From Streptomyces roseoverticillatus (GTDB lineage Bacteria > Actinomycetota > Actinomycetes > Streptomycetales > Streptomycetaceae), in NCBI RefSeq assembly GCF_000719265.1, contig NZ_JOFL01000022.1, positions 1 through 64,000 of the forward strand: a DNA stretch of 64,000 nucleotides, given 5' to 3'. Below, piece by piece: positions 32,363 to 40,639 of this stretch. How positions within the stretch are numbered: position 1 is the stretch's first letter; every line of letters starts with the position of its first letter. A program made the translations under genes and the position numbers. The notes beneath the pieces were generated by a model that had not been told where the DNA came from, did not search any database, and saw nothing but the letters and a program-made list of their open reading frames with translations.

Positions 32363-33634
32363 GTGAACACCGTCAACGACACGTACCACTCCCTGCTCGC
32401 CCGGCACGACGCGATGCGGCTCCGCAAGCGGCTGCTCTCCCCCGCGGGCACCGGGCGGCAGGCGGCGGAGGGTGCCGGAACGGCGGCCACGGCGGCGGCA
32501 CCGCAGCAGCCGTACGACGGCGCAGCCGACCAGCGCCTCATCACCGACCACCTCGAACTCGTCACGCCCTTCGAGGACTTGATAGCCCATCTCTACGACG
32601 CGATGTTCGCGCACCGGCCGTTCCTGCGGCGCCTCTTCCCGGAGTCGATGGAGTTCCAGCGCAAGCACCTCGAAGCGATCTTCTGGTACCTGATCGAGAA
32701 CCTCCACGACCCCGACGCCGTCGCGGCGACCTTCACCCGCCTCGGGCGCGACCACCGCAAGCTGGGCGTACGGCCCGCCCACTACCGGGCGTTCGAGGCG
32801 TCGCTGTGCGAGGCGCTGCGCCGCACGGCGGGCCCCCGCTGGAGCGAGGGCATGGAGGGGGCGTGGGTGCGCATGCTGCGGTTCGCGGTGGCCGCCATGG
32901 TCGAGGGCGCGGAGGCCGCCCTGGGCGAGCCCGCGGCCTGGCAGGCCACGGTCACGGACCACGACTTACGGCGTGCGGACCTCGCCGTCCTGCGCGTACG
33001 GCCGCACGAGCCGTACCCGTACCGGGCCGGGCAGTACGCCTCGGTGGCCTCGCCGCTCCTGCCCCAGGCGTGGCGGCAGTACTCCGTCGCCTGCGCGCCC
33101 CGCCCGGACGGCGAGCTGGAGTTCCACGTGAAACTGACCGGTCGCGGAGGCGTCAGCGAGGCCCTCGTGGCGCGCACCCGCGTCGGCGACGTCCTGCGGC
33201 TCGGCCCCCCGGGCGGCACGATGACGCTGGACGACGGCGATCCCGCGGACGACCTGCTGCTCATCGCGGGCGACACCGGCTGGGCCGCGGTCAAGGCGCT
33301 GCTGCAGGAGCTGGCCGCGCACCGGGGCGCCCGGCGCGGAGTGCACCTCTTCCTCGGGGTGCGGCACCCCTCCGCGCTGTACGACACGGAGTCGCCGGCG
33401 GAGCTGCGCCGCCGCTACCCGTGGCTGAAGGTCACCCAGGTGATCGGCGAGGGCCCCGGCCCGGGCGAGCACGGCGCGCTGGCCGACGTCGTCGCGGGGC
33501 ACGGCGACTGGTCCCGGCGGCTCGCCTTCGTGAGCGGCCCGCCCGCCATGGCCGGACCGCTCGTGGCACGGCTGACCGCGGAGGGCGTGCCGGCCGGGCG
33601 CATCCGGCACGACCCACTGCCGGACCGGACGTGA
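32363..33634 (+). CDS. Flavohemoglobin-like globin/FAD/NAD(P)H reductase
   Basis: This 423-residue protein joins a globin domain ([16 protein letters not shown], proximal His in GRDHRKLGV) to a ferredoxin-reductase module: FAD site YRAGQYASV and RQYSVACAP, then NAD(P) site [17 protein letters not shown]. It is likely an NO dioxygenase or oxygen-binding reductase. It starts at GTG 32363 and has an N-terminal low-complexity extension of about 50 residues. Codon 202 is TTA (32966-32968), so translation should depend on bldA. The OsdR-like box upstream suggests induction by hypoxia or NO, and the nearby nitrate operon would be a source of NO. Confidence 0.92.
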   Translation: MNTVNDTYHSLLARHDAMRLRKRLLSPAGTGRQAAEGAGTAATAAAPQQPYDGAADQRLITDHLELVTPFEDLIAHLYDAMFAHRPFLRRLFPESMEFQRKHLEAIFWYLIENLHDPDAVAATFTRLGRDHRKLGVRPAHYRAFEASLCEALRRTAGPRWSEGMEGAWVRMLRFAVAAMVEGAEAALGEPAAWQATVTDHDLRRADLAVLRVRPHEPYPYRAGQYASVASPLLPQAWRQYSVACAPRPDGELEFHVKLTGRGGVSEALVARTRVGDVLRLGPPGGTMTLDDGDPADDLLLIAGDTGWAAVKALLQELAAHRGARRGVHLFLGVRHPSALYDTESPAELRRRYPWLKVTQVIGEGPGPGEHGALADVVAGHGDWSRRLAFVSGPPAMAGPLVARLTAEGVPAGRIRHDPLPDRT

Positions 33635-33698
33635 GGCCCGGCGGGCTACAGCGGATATCCGGACGACAGCGGCGCTCCGGCCCCGGCACACTGCGCCC

Positions 33699-34352
33699 AT
33701 GAACGATCACGCCGAAGGCGTTCCGGCCGCCCCCGGTTTCTCCTTCAAGTTCAAGCCCACGCTCACCGGCGAACTGACCCGGCTGCGACCGCTCACGGTG
33801 GACGACGTGCCCGCGCTGCTCCCCATGTTCCAGGACGCGGAGACGGCGCGGCTGACCGGTGACCACGCCGCGCACGACGAGGCCGGGCTACGGGCCTGGT
33901 ACGCCTCGCGCGGCGACCAGGACGACCGGCTGGACCTCGCGATCGTGGAGAGGGCGACCGGGAACGTCGTCGGGGAAGCTGTCCTCCTCGACTGGGACCC
34001 GGGCAACGAGAGCTGCGCCTTCCGCATCTGCTCCGTGCCCGGCGCCCCCGGGCGCGGGCTGGGGACCGAGGCGACCCGGCTGATCGTCGGCTACGGCTTC
34101 GAGACGCTCGGCCTGCACCGCATCTGGCTGGAGGTGTACGCCTTCAACCCGCGCGCCCGCCGCGCCTACGAGAAGGCCGGCTTCGTACCGGAGGGCGTGC
34201 TCCGGGGAGCGCTGCTGTGGGAGGGCGAGCGGGTCGACGCCGAGGTGATGTCGATCGTCGCGCCGGAGTGGTTCCGGCACCGCGGGCGGCCGGAGTCCGG
34301 GGCGGACCCGGACGCCTCGCGGGCCCGCCGCGAGCAGAGAATGGCACGGTGA
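33699..34352 (+). CDS. GNAT-family N-acetyltransferase (RimJ/RimL type)
   Basis: This 217-residue protein has a RimJ-like acetyl-CoA-binding fold: LTRLRPLTVDDVPALLPMFQ, the AcCoA loop GRGLGTEATRLIVGYGFETL, LHRIWLEVYAFNPRARRAYEKAGF and the end VEGVLR-type PEGVLRGALLWEGE. It would acetylate an N-terminal amine or a small molecule. ATG 33699 lacks an obvious ribosome site. Its stop overlaps the next gene start (GTGA), so the two are coupled. Confidence 0.9.
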   Translation: MNDHAEGVPAAPGFSFKFKPTLTGELTRLRPLTVDDVPALLPMFQDAETARLTGDHAAHDEAGLRAWYASRGDQDDRLDLAIVERATGNVVGEAVLLDWDPGNESCAFRICSVPGAPGRGLGTEATRLIVGYGFETLGLHRIWLEVYAFNPRARRAYEKAGFVPEGVLRGALLWEGERVDAEVMSIVAPEWFRHRGRPESGADPDASRARREQRMAR

Positions 34353-34900
34353 CTCCCCATTCCCTCGCGTTCTACATGAGCGTCGTCACCACCGGCACGG
34401 TGCTCGGCGCGCGGCCGGCGGACACCCCCGACCGGGTCGCCACGGTCCTGGGGCCGGACTTCGCCGAGAACTCCCCCGACGACACGAACATGTGGCGCGA
34501 CTACGGCCTGGCGGAGTTCTTCTGGACCCGCGAATCAGCCGGGCACCCGTGGCAGGGCCACCACTTCTCCTTGCAGGTCCACCGGCTCGCCCACGGCGGG
34601 AAGGTCGTCAACGACGCCCTACGGACCCGGTACGGCCGGTTCGCCCGGAGGCTGCGCTTCGAGAAGCTGCAGCGGCTGCTGGAGCGGCGCGGCACGACGC
34701 TGCTGGAGATCCCGGACCCCTGGAACGCGCCGAACTACCGCCTGTACTGGCAGCCGGAGTCGCAGGTGTCCGTCAGCGTCGTCGCCGAGCACGAGGAGTA
34801 CCTGACGCCGGGGAACCTGCGGCCGGGCGACGTCTACCGCATCAGCGCCCCGATGCCGCCCGAACAGGTGGAGCGGCACCTGTCCTACGGGCAGGAGTAA
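34349..34900 (+). CDS. Conserved hypothetical protein coupled to the GNAT gene
   Basis: This 183-residue soluble protein starts at GTG 34349, overlapping the GNAT stop by 4 bp. It contains TPDRVATVLGPDFAENSPDD, WRDYGLAEFFWTRES, HHFSLQVHRLAHGG and an acidic/aromatic C-terminal half (YRLYWQPESQVSVSVVAEHE). The pattern resembles small immunity-type or SMI1-like folds only loosely, so I assign no function. Coupling to an acetyltransferase hints at a shared role. Confidence 0.65.
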   Translation: MTPHSLAFYMSVVTTGTVLGARPADTPDRVATVLGPDFAENSPDDTNMWRDYGLAEFFWTRESAGHPWQGHHFSLQVHRLAHGGKVVNDALRTRYGRFARRLRFEKLQRLLERRGTTLLEIPDPWNAPNYRLYWQPESQVSVSVVAEHEEYLTPGNLRPGDVYRISAPMPPEQVERHLSYGQE

Positions 34901-34914
34901 CCCTGCGGCGGCCC

Positions 34915-34930
34915 GGGGCCGTTCGGCCCT
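34915..34930. promoter_or_regulatory. OsdR/DevR-like box upstream of a flavin-binding protein
   Basis: GGGGCCGTTCGGCCCT is a near-perfect palindrome of the same motif as 32257. If transcription starts at the leaderless GTG 34965 (-10 TGTACT at 34953), the box centres near -42, an activator position. Confidence 0.7.
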
Positions 34931-34964
34931 GGTGTCCTGTGAACCGGCCGCCTGTACTGGAGGG

Positions 34965-35459
34965 GTGAGCGACACCACCGCACCGCCCCGCCGCCGCATC
35001 GAGCTGACCCGCGCCGAGTCCCTCCGGCTCCTGCGCACCGTCTCCCTGGGCCGGGTCGTCTTCACCCGGCGCGCGCTGCCGGCCATCCGCCCGGTCAACC
35101 ACGTCGTGGACGGCGGCCACATCGTCATCCGCACCCACGAGGGCGCCGCCCTGGCCGGGCTCGCGGCGACCGCACAACAGCCCGTGCCGCCGGCGCGGCA
35201 GCCCGGCGCGGCCGTCCGTCGCGTCGTCGTCGCGTACGAGGCCGACGCCATCGACCCCGTCACGCACCTCGGCTGGAGCGTCGTCGTCACCGGCTACTGC
35301 ATGCCGGTCACGGACCCGGACGAACTCGCCCGCTACGCAGCGCTCCTGACGCCCTGGTGGGACGCGCGGATGGACTACGCGGTACGGATCCGGCCGACGC
35401 TCGTGACGGGCGTCCGGCTGGTCCCCGGGTGCCCGCACCCGCCCGCTCCGGCCTGCTGA
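34965..35459 (+). CDS. Pyridoxamine 5'-phosphate oxidase-fold protein
   Basis: This 164-residue split-barrel protein (ESLRLLRTVSLGRVVFTRRA, LPAIRPVNHVVDGGHIVIRT, VVVAYEADAIDPVTHLGWSVVVTG) belongs to the PNPOx-like group that binds flavin or heme. Such proteins are frequent members of DevR/DosR regulons. I chose GTG 34965 as a leaderless start behind TGTACT; a GTG at 34932 is possible. The last 85 bp overlap the convergent sirohydrochlorin chelatase gene. Confidence 0.85.
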   Translation: MSDTTAPPRRRIELTRAESLRLLRTVSLGRVVFTRRALPAIRPVNHVVDGGHIVIRTHEGAALAGLAATAQQPVPPARQPGAAVRRVVVAYEADAIDPVTHLGWSVVVTGYCMPVTDPDELARYAALLTPWWDARMDYAVRIRPTLVTGVRLVPGCPHPPAPAC

Positions 35460-36262
35460 TACCGGCGGACGACCAGCCGGGCGACGGCGTCGTGCGGGCC
35501 CAGCGGGCGGGACACGAGCACATCGCTCACTCCCCTCCGTACGGACTCCCGCACGGACTCGCGAACGGGCTCCCCCACAGACTCCCGCACGGACTCCCGC
35601 ACAGACTCGCTGAAGTGCCCCGGCGCCGTCAGGTACGTGGCCACGGACACGCCCTCGTGCCCTTCGGCCCGCAGCTCAGCCACGGCGTCCGCGGGGCGCG
35701 GCCCGTCGCCCGACACGTACGACGGCACAACCCTCACTCCCCTCCGCAGGGCCAGCAGCCGTGCCATGCGCTCGGTGTCCCCCCGGGCCGCGGGGTCCGA
35801 GGACCCCGCGGCGGCGAGGACGACGGGGGCCGGCGAGCAGGCATCCCTCCCCGCCTCCGCCAGCCGGTCCGCGAGGGCCTCGGCGAGGAGCGGGTGCGGC
35901 CCCAGCGCGGGGGCGGTGCGGCAGCGCAGCCGGGGTCCCGCGGACGCCACCGCCGCCGGAATGTCGAACCGTATGTGGTGGCCGGTCCCGAGGAGCAGCG
36001 GCACGAGCACCGCCTCGCCCCGCAGCCCGGCCAGGACCTCGTCCAGGGAGGGCGCCACCAGGCCGAGGTAGCCGACCCGTACGGCGAGGTCCGGCCGCAG
36101 TGCGCGGACGCGCCCGGCCAGCGCCTCGGTCACCGCGGTCCCGGCCGGGTTCCGGGTGCCGTGGGCGACCAGGACCAGAGCGGGCGCGCGCCGCACCTCC
36201 GTCGTCACCCTCACTGTCGCCCTCGCCGTCGCTCGCGCCGTCACCATCGTCATCGCCGCCAT
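35375..36262 (-). CDS. Sirohydrochlorin chelatase (SirB/CbiX family)
   Basis: This 295-residue protein inserts Fe2+ into sirohydrochlorin to make siroheme, the cofactor of the NirB nitrite reductase encoded upstream. Metal-binding histidines are visible in LVLVAHGTRNPAG and LLLGTGHHIRFDIP, and the second half repeats the CbiX-type domain (VVLAAAGSSDPAA, VPSYVSGDG). A run of ESVRESVRES-type residues before the C-terminus comes from 12-bp DNA repeats (35535-35612) and looks like an expansion. ATG 36262 lies 3 bp after the nirD-narK stop, so it is the last gene of the nitrate operon. Confidence 0.88.
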   Translation of the reverse strand: MAAMTMVTARATARATVRVTTEVRRAPALVLVAHGTRNPAGTAVTEALAGRVRALRPDLAVRVGYLGLVAPSLDEVLAGLRGEAVLVPLLLGTGHHIRFDIPAAVASAGPRLRCRTAPALGPHPLLAEALADRLAEAGRDACSPAPVVLAAAGSSDPAARGDTERMARLLALRRGVRVVPSYVSGDGPRPADAVAELRAEGHEGVSVATYLTAPGHFSESVRESVRESVGEPVRESVRESVRRGVSDVLVSRPLGPHDAVARLVVRRYQQAGAGGCGHPGTSRTPVTSVGRIRTA

Positions 36263-36265
36263 CGC

Positions 36266-38032
36266 CTACACCCCCGCCGGCCGGCCCGGGCGGGGCCGCA
36301 GGTACACCGCCCACGTCAGGGCCGCGCACAGGGCGTACGTGGCCAGAAAGGCCAGGTAGGCCGCGTCGCCGTTGTGCGAGCCGAGGAACGACTGCCGGAA
36401 GGCGAGGTTGACCAGGACGCCGCCGAAGGCGCCCACCGCGCCGGCGACGCCGATCAGGGCCGAGGTGCGGCGCCGGGAGGCCCGCTCGGCCTCGGCCGGG
36501 TCGGCGCCGTGGACCTCCACCGCGGTCCGGGCCCGGGCGCGGAAGATCGCCGGGATCATCTTGTACGTGGAGCCGTTGCCGATGCCGCTGAAGACGAACA
36601 GGGCCACGAACCCGGTGACGAACAGTGGCAGCGAGCCCTCCCGGGACGCGGCCAGGACGGCCATCGCGCCCGCCGCCATCGCCCCGTAGGTCGCCAGCGT
36701 CACCCGGGCCCCGCCCCAGCGGTCGGCCATCATCCCGCCGACGGGGCGCACGAGCGAGCCGAGGAGCGGGCCGAGGAAGGTGAGTCCGGCGGCCTTGACC
36801 GGGGTGTCGAAGTCAGCGTGGAACTGCACCTGCAGCACCTGCCCGAAGGCGAAGCCGAAGCCGATGAAGGAGCCGAAGGTGCCGATGTAGAGCACCGACA
36901 TCACCCAGGTGTGCGGCTCGCGGCAGATCTCGCGCAAGGCGCGCTTGTCGTTGCGCAGGGCGGTCAGGTTGTCCATGCGCAGCGCGGAGCCGAGGGCCGC
37001 GAGGGCGATGAGGGGGATGTAGATCAGCGGCAGCAGGCGCGGGTGGCCGCTGCCCGCGGTGGCGAGGACCAGCAGGCCGAGGAGCTGGACGGCGGGGACG
37101 CCGAGGTTGCCGCCGCCGGCGTTGACGCCGAGGGCCCACCCCTTGAGCCGCTGCGGGTAGAAGGCGTTGATGTTGGCCATGGAGGAGGCGAAGTTGCCGC
37201 CGCCGACCCCGGCGACGCACGCGACGGCGAGCAGGGTCCCGTAGGAGACGCCCGGTTCGAGGACGACGCCGGCCAGCACGGTCGGGACGAGCAGCAGGAG
37301 GGCGCTGATCACCGTCCAGTTGCGGCCGCCGAAGGTCGCGACGGCGACGGTGTACGGCAGCCGCAGCACCGCGCCGAGGGCCGTCGGCAGGGCGGTGAGC
37401 AGGAACTTCCCGGCCGGGTCGATGCCGTACTCGGGTCCGAGGAAGAGGACGAGGACGGACCACAGGCTCCAGACGGAGAAGCCGATGTGCTCGGAGAGGA
37501 CGGAGAAGAAGAGGTTGCGGCGGGCGGTCCGGGCACCGGTCTCCCGCCAGAAGTCGGGGTCCTCGGGGCGCCAGTCGCCGATGTCGTGGCGGCGGGCCCG
37601 GGGAGGCGGCGGAGCGGGGCCCTCCGCGGTGGCCGGGGCCGCGGTGACCGGGGCTGCAGCGACCGGGGCCGCGGTGACAGCCGCCCGCGGGCCGTCCGCC
37701 CGCCGCACCGGCCACACCCGTACCGCCGCGTCGCTGCCGTCCGGGGCCAGCGGCTCGTCCAGGCAGGCGCCCGTCCGCAGGCAGAACGCCTGCTTGTACA
37801 TGGGCGAGGCCACCACCGGCGCGCCGTCGCGGCTGCCGAGGATGCCGCGCGAGAGGACGTGCGCGCCGCTGAACGGGTCGCGGTTGCCGACGGCGTAGAC
37901 CTCTCCGGCCCGGTCGCGGAAGACCGCCACCTGCTCGTCGCCGACCAGCACGGCGACCCCGCGCCCGGGGACGAGCCCGTCCCATTCGCACACGGGCTGC
38001 CAGCCCGTTCCGTCGTGGATCTCCACGGTCAT
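36266..38032 (-). CDS. Fused nitrite reductase small subunit (NirD) and nitrate/nitrite transporter (NarK)
   Basis: One uninterrupted 588-residue frame holds two proteins. Residues 1-110 are NirD (WQPVCEWDGLVPGRGVAVLV, VYAVGNRDPFSGAHVLSRG, KQAFCLRTGACLDEP), the Rieske-fold subunit that, as usual for NirD, lacks iron-sulfur ligands. An Ala/Pro linker follows (about 111-147). Residues about 150-588 are an MFS NarK (FWRETGARTARRNLFFSVLS, FSVWSLWSVLVLF, NINAFYPQRLKGWALGVNAGG, GSLVRPVGGMMADRWGG). No start codon with a ribosome site precedes the NarK half. ATG 38032 overlaps the nirB stop by 4 bp. The fusion would tether nitrite reductase to its importer. Confidence 0.9.
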   Translation of the reverse strand: MTVEIHDGTGWQPVCEWDGLVPGRGVAVLVGDEQVAVFRDRAGEVYAVGNRDPFSGAHVLSRGILGSRDGAPVVASPMYKQAFCLRTGACLDEPLAPDGSDAAVRVWPVRRADGPRAAVTAAPVAAAPVTAAPATAEGPAPPPPRARRHDIGDWRPEDPDFWRETGARTARRNLFFSVLSEHIGFSVWSLWSVLVLFLGPEYGIDPAGKFLLTALPTALGAVLRLPYTVAVATFGGRNWTVISALLLLVPTVLAGVVLEPGVSYGTLLAVACVAGVGGGNFASSMANINAFYPQRLKGWALGVNAGGGNLGVPAVQLLGLLVLATAGSGHPRLLPLIYIPLIALAALGSALRMDNLTALRNDKRALREICREPHTWVMSVLYIGTFGSFIGFGFAFGQVLQVQFHADFDTPVKAAGLTFLGPLLGSLVRPVGGMMADRWGGARVTLATYGAMAAGAMAVLAASREGSLPLFVTGFVALFVFSGIGNGSTYKMIPAIFRARARTAVEVHGADPAEAERASRRRTSALIGVAGAVGAFGGVLVNLAFRQSFLGSHNGDAAYLAFLATYALCAALTWAVYLRPRPGRPAGV

Positions 38033-40620
38033 CCTGCACGCACCTCCAGCTGGGCGCCGGCGATCAGCGGCGCGGTGAGGACCTGCCCGTCCTCGTGCGG
38101 CAGGGCAGGGCGGATCTGGCCCCGTTCGGGGACGAAGCGGACGGTCGGGTCGGGGGTGCCGGGGGCGTTCGCGAAGGAGGCGAAGCGGCGCAGCCGGACG
38201 GGGTCGGCGAGGGTGGCGGCCCACTCGTCCTCGTAGGTCGCGGTGTGGCGGGCCATGAGCGCGTCCAGGTCGGCGCAGATGCCGAGGGAGTCGTCCATGA
38301 CGACGGCCCGCAGGTGGTCGAGGCCGCCGTCGAGGCGTTCGAGCCAGGGGGCGGTGCGCTCCAGGCGGTCGGCGGTGCGGATGTAGAACATCAGGAACCG
38401 GTCGATGGTGCGGATGAGCGCGGGGCGGTCGAGGTCCGCGGCGAGCAGGTCGGCGTGGCGCGGGGTCATGCCGCCGTTGCCGCCGACGTAGAGGTTCCAG
38501 CCGGTGGAGGTGGCGATGACGCCGAAGTCCTTGCTCTGCGCCTCGGCGCACTCGCGGGCGCAGCCGGAGACGGCGGACTTGAGCTTGTGCGGGGCGCGCA
38601 GCCCGCGGTAGCGCAGCTCCAGTTCGATGGCGAGGCCGACGGAGTCCTGCACGCCGTAGCGGCACCAGGTCTCGCCCACGCACGACTTCACGGTGCGCAG
38701 GGCCTTGCCGTAGGCGTGGCCGGACTCGAAGCCGGCGTCGACGAGCCGCCGCCAGATGTCCGGGAGCGCATCGACGGTGGCGCCGAAGAGGTCGATGCGC
38801 TGCCCGCCGGTGATCTTCGTGTAGAGGCCGTAGTCGCGGGCGATCTCGCCGATGGTGATGAGCCCGGCGGGGGTGATCTCGCCGCCGGGGACGCGCGGGA
38901 CGACGGAGTACGAGCCGTTGCGCTGGAGGTTGGCGAGGAAGTGGTCGTTGGTGTCCTGGAGGGCGGCCTGCTCGCCGTCGAGGATGTGGCCGTTGCCGAG
39001 GCTCGAGAGGATGGAGCCGACGGCGGGCTTGCAGACGTCGCAGCCCTCCGCGCCCGTACCGGCCGTCCCGTGCTCGTCGATGAGGCGGGCGAAAGTGTCG
39101 ATGCCCTTGACGCGGATGATCTCGTAGAGCTCGGCGCGGGTGTGCTCGAAGTGCGCGCACAGGCCGCGGGCGGTCTCGACGCCGGCGGCGGCGAGCTCGT
39201 CGGTGACGAGCGTGCCGAGCAGCTTCACGCAGCTGCCGCAGCCCGTGCCGGCCCTGGTGCACTGCTTGATCTCGGGGACGGACGTGCAGCCCTTGTCGTT
39301 CACCGCCGCCCTGACCGCGCCCTTGGTGACGTGGTGGCACGAGCACACGACGGCGTCGTCGGGCAGGGTCACGGGCCCGGCCGGGGCTCCGGCGGAGGCG
39401 GGCAGCACCAGCTGTTCGGGCGGGGCGGTCAGCGGCGTGCCGCTGAGGGCGAGGGGGCGCAGGATGCCGTACGCCTCGGTGTCGCCGACGAGGACGCCGC
39501 CGAGGAGCGCGCCGTCCGCGCCGATCACCAGCTTCTTGTAGACGCCGTCGCGGCTGTTGGAGTACGTGACGTCGAGGGCGCCCTCGGCGGCGCCGTGCGC
39601 GTCGCCGAAGCTCGCGACGTCGACGCCGAGGAGCTTGAGCTTGGTGGAGGTGTCCGCGCCGGTGAAGGATCCGCCGGCCTCCGAGAGGGCCTGCGCGGCG
39701 GCCTCGGCCATGGCGTAGCCGGGCGCGACGAGCCCGTAGACGCGGCCGTCGGCGGCGAGCGCGCACTCGCCGATGGCGAGGACGGCGGGGTCGGCGGTGC
39801 GGCAGTGCTCGTCGACGACGATGCCGCCGCGCTCGCCCACGGGGAGGCCGCAGGCGCGGGCCAGGTCGTCGCGCGGGCGCACGCCGGCCGCGAAGATCAC
39901 CAGGTCGGTGGGGAGCCGTGTGCCGTCGGAGAGGGTGAGGGCCTGCGCCGTGCCGTCCGCGCCGGTCTCGATGCGCTGGGCTCCGGCGCCGGTGTGGACG
40001 GTGACGCCCAGGTCCTCGATCCTGCGGCGCAGGACGGCGCCGCCGCCGTCATCCACCTGGAGCGCCATGAGGCGGGGCGCGAACTCCACGACGTGGGTGG
40101 GGAGTCCCATGGCCTTGAGCGCACCGGCGGCCTCCAGGCCGAGGAGCCCGCCGCCGATGACCGCGCCCGCGCCGGCCGTGGCGGCGGCGTCGCGGATGCC
40201 CTCCAGGTCCTCGATGGTGCGGTAGACGTGGCAGCCGGGGGCGTCGTGGCCGGGGACGGGCGGCACGAAGGGGTAGGAGCCGGTGGCCAGGACGAGCGCG
40301 TCGTAGGGGAGTTCGCGGCCCGAGGCGGTGGTGACGGTGCGGGCGGCGCGGTCGACGGCGGTGGCGCGGTCGCCGAGGTGCAGCTCGATGCCGTACTTCT
40401 CCAGGAAGCCGTCCGGGCAGAGGGAGAGCTCCTCGGCGGAGGTGCCGGTGAACCAGGAGCTGAGGTGGACGCGGTCGTAGGCGGGGCGGGGCTCCTCGGC
40501 GAGGACGGTGACCTGCCACCGCGGGGCGGGCCCGGCCGGGGCCTGCTCGAACAGGGCTTCCAGGAAGCGTTGTCCGACCATGCCGTGGCCGACGAGAACC
40601 AGGCGTCGTGCAGCCGTCAT
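38029..40620 (-). CDS. nirB: Assimilatory nitrite reductase large subunit
   Basis: This 863-residue enzyme reduces nitrite to ammonium with NAD(P)H. Domains in order are the FAD reductase (LVLVGHGMVGQRFLEAL), NAD(P) site (AVIGGGLLGLEAAGALKAMG), a BFD-type [2Fe-2S] domain (VCSCHHVTKGAVRAAV ... GTGCGSCVKLL), then the siroheme/[4Fe-4S] domains with CVGETWC and SGCARECAE. ATG 40620 follows AAGGAGCCTCC. It is the third gene of the nas operon and overlaps nirD-narK by 4 bp. Confidence 0.97.
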   Translation of the reverse strand: MTAARRLVLVGHGMVGQRFLEALFEQAPAGPAPRWQVTVLAEEPRPAYDRVHLSSWFTGTSAEELSLCPDGFLEKYGIELHLGDRATAVDRAARTVTTASGRELPYDALVLATGSYPFVPPVPGHDAPGCHVYRTIEDLEGIRDAAATAGAGAVIGGGLLGLEAAGALKAMGLPTHVVEFAPRLMALQVDDGGGAVLRRRIEDLGVTVHTGAGAQRIETGADGTAQALTLSDGTRLPTDLVIFAAGVRPRDDLARACGLPVGERGGIVVDEHCRTADPAVLAIGECALAADGRVYGLVAPGYAMAEAAAQALSEAGGSFTGADTSTKLKLLGVDVASFGDAHGAAEGALDVTYSNSRDGVYKKLVIGADGALLGGVLVGDTEAYGILRPLALSGTPLTAPPEQLVLPASAGAPAGPVTLPDDAVVCSCHHVTKGAVRAAVNDKGCTSVPEIKQCTRAGTGCGSCVKLLGTLVTDELAAAGVETARGLCAHFEHTRAELYEIIRVKGIDTFARLIDEHGTAGTGAEGCDVCKPAVGSILSSLGNGHILDGEQAALQDTNDHFLANLQRNGSYSVVPRVPGGEITPAGLITIGEIARDYGLYTKITGGQRIDLFGATVDALPDIWRRLVDAGFESGHAYGKALRTVKSCVGETWCRYGVQDSVGLAIELELRYRGLRAPHKLKSAVSGCARECAEAQSKDFGVIATSTGWNLYVGGNGGMTPRHADLLAADLDRPALIRTIDRFLMFYIRTADRLERTAPWLERLDGGLDHLRAVVMDDSLGICADLDALMARHTATYEDEWAATLADPVRLRRFASFANAPGTPDPTVRFVPERGQIRPALPHEDGQVLTAPLIAGAQLEVRAG

Positions 40621-40639
40621 CAGGAGGCTCCTTGGGAGG

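Noticed and set aside
36266..38032. Rieske iron-sulfur protein
   Set aside because: The Cys/His ligand pairs are absent in the N-terminal domain, as is normal for NirD, so it is not called an iron-sulfur protein.
35357..38236. 959-aa plus-strand open frame
   Set aside because: It is a shadow of the chelatase and nirD-narK genes and is rich in low-complexity residues.
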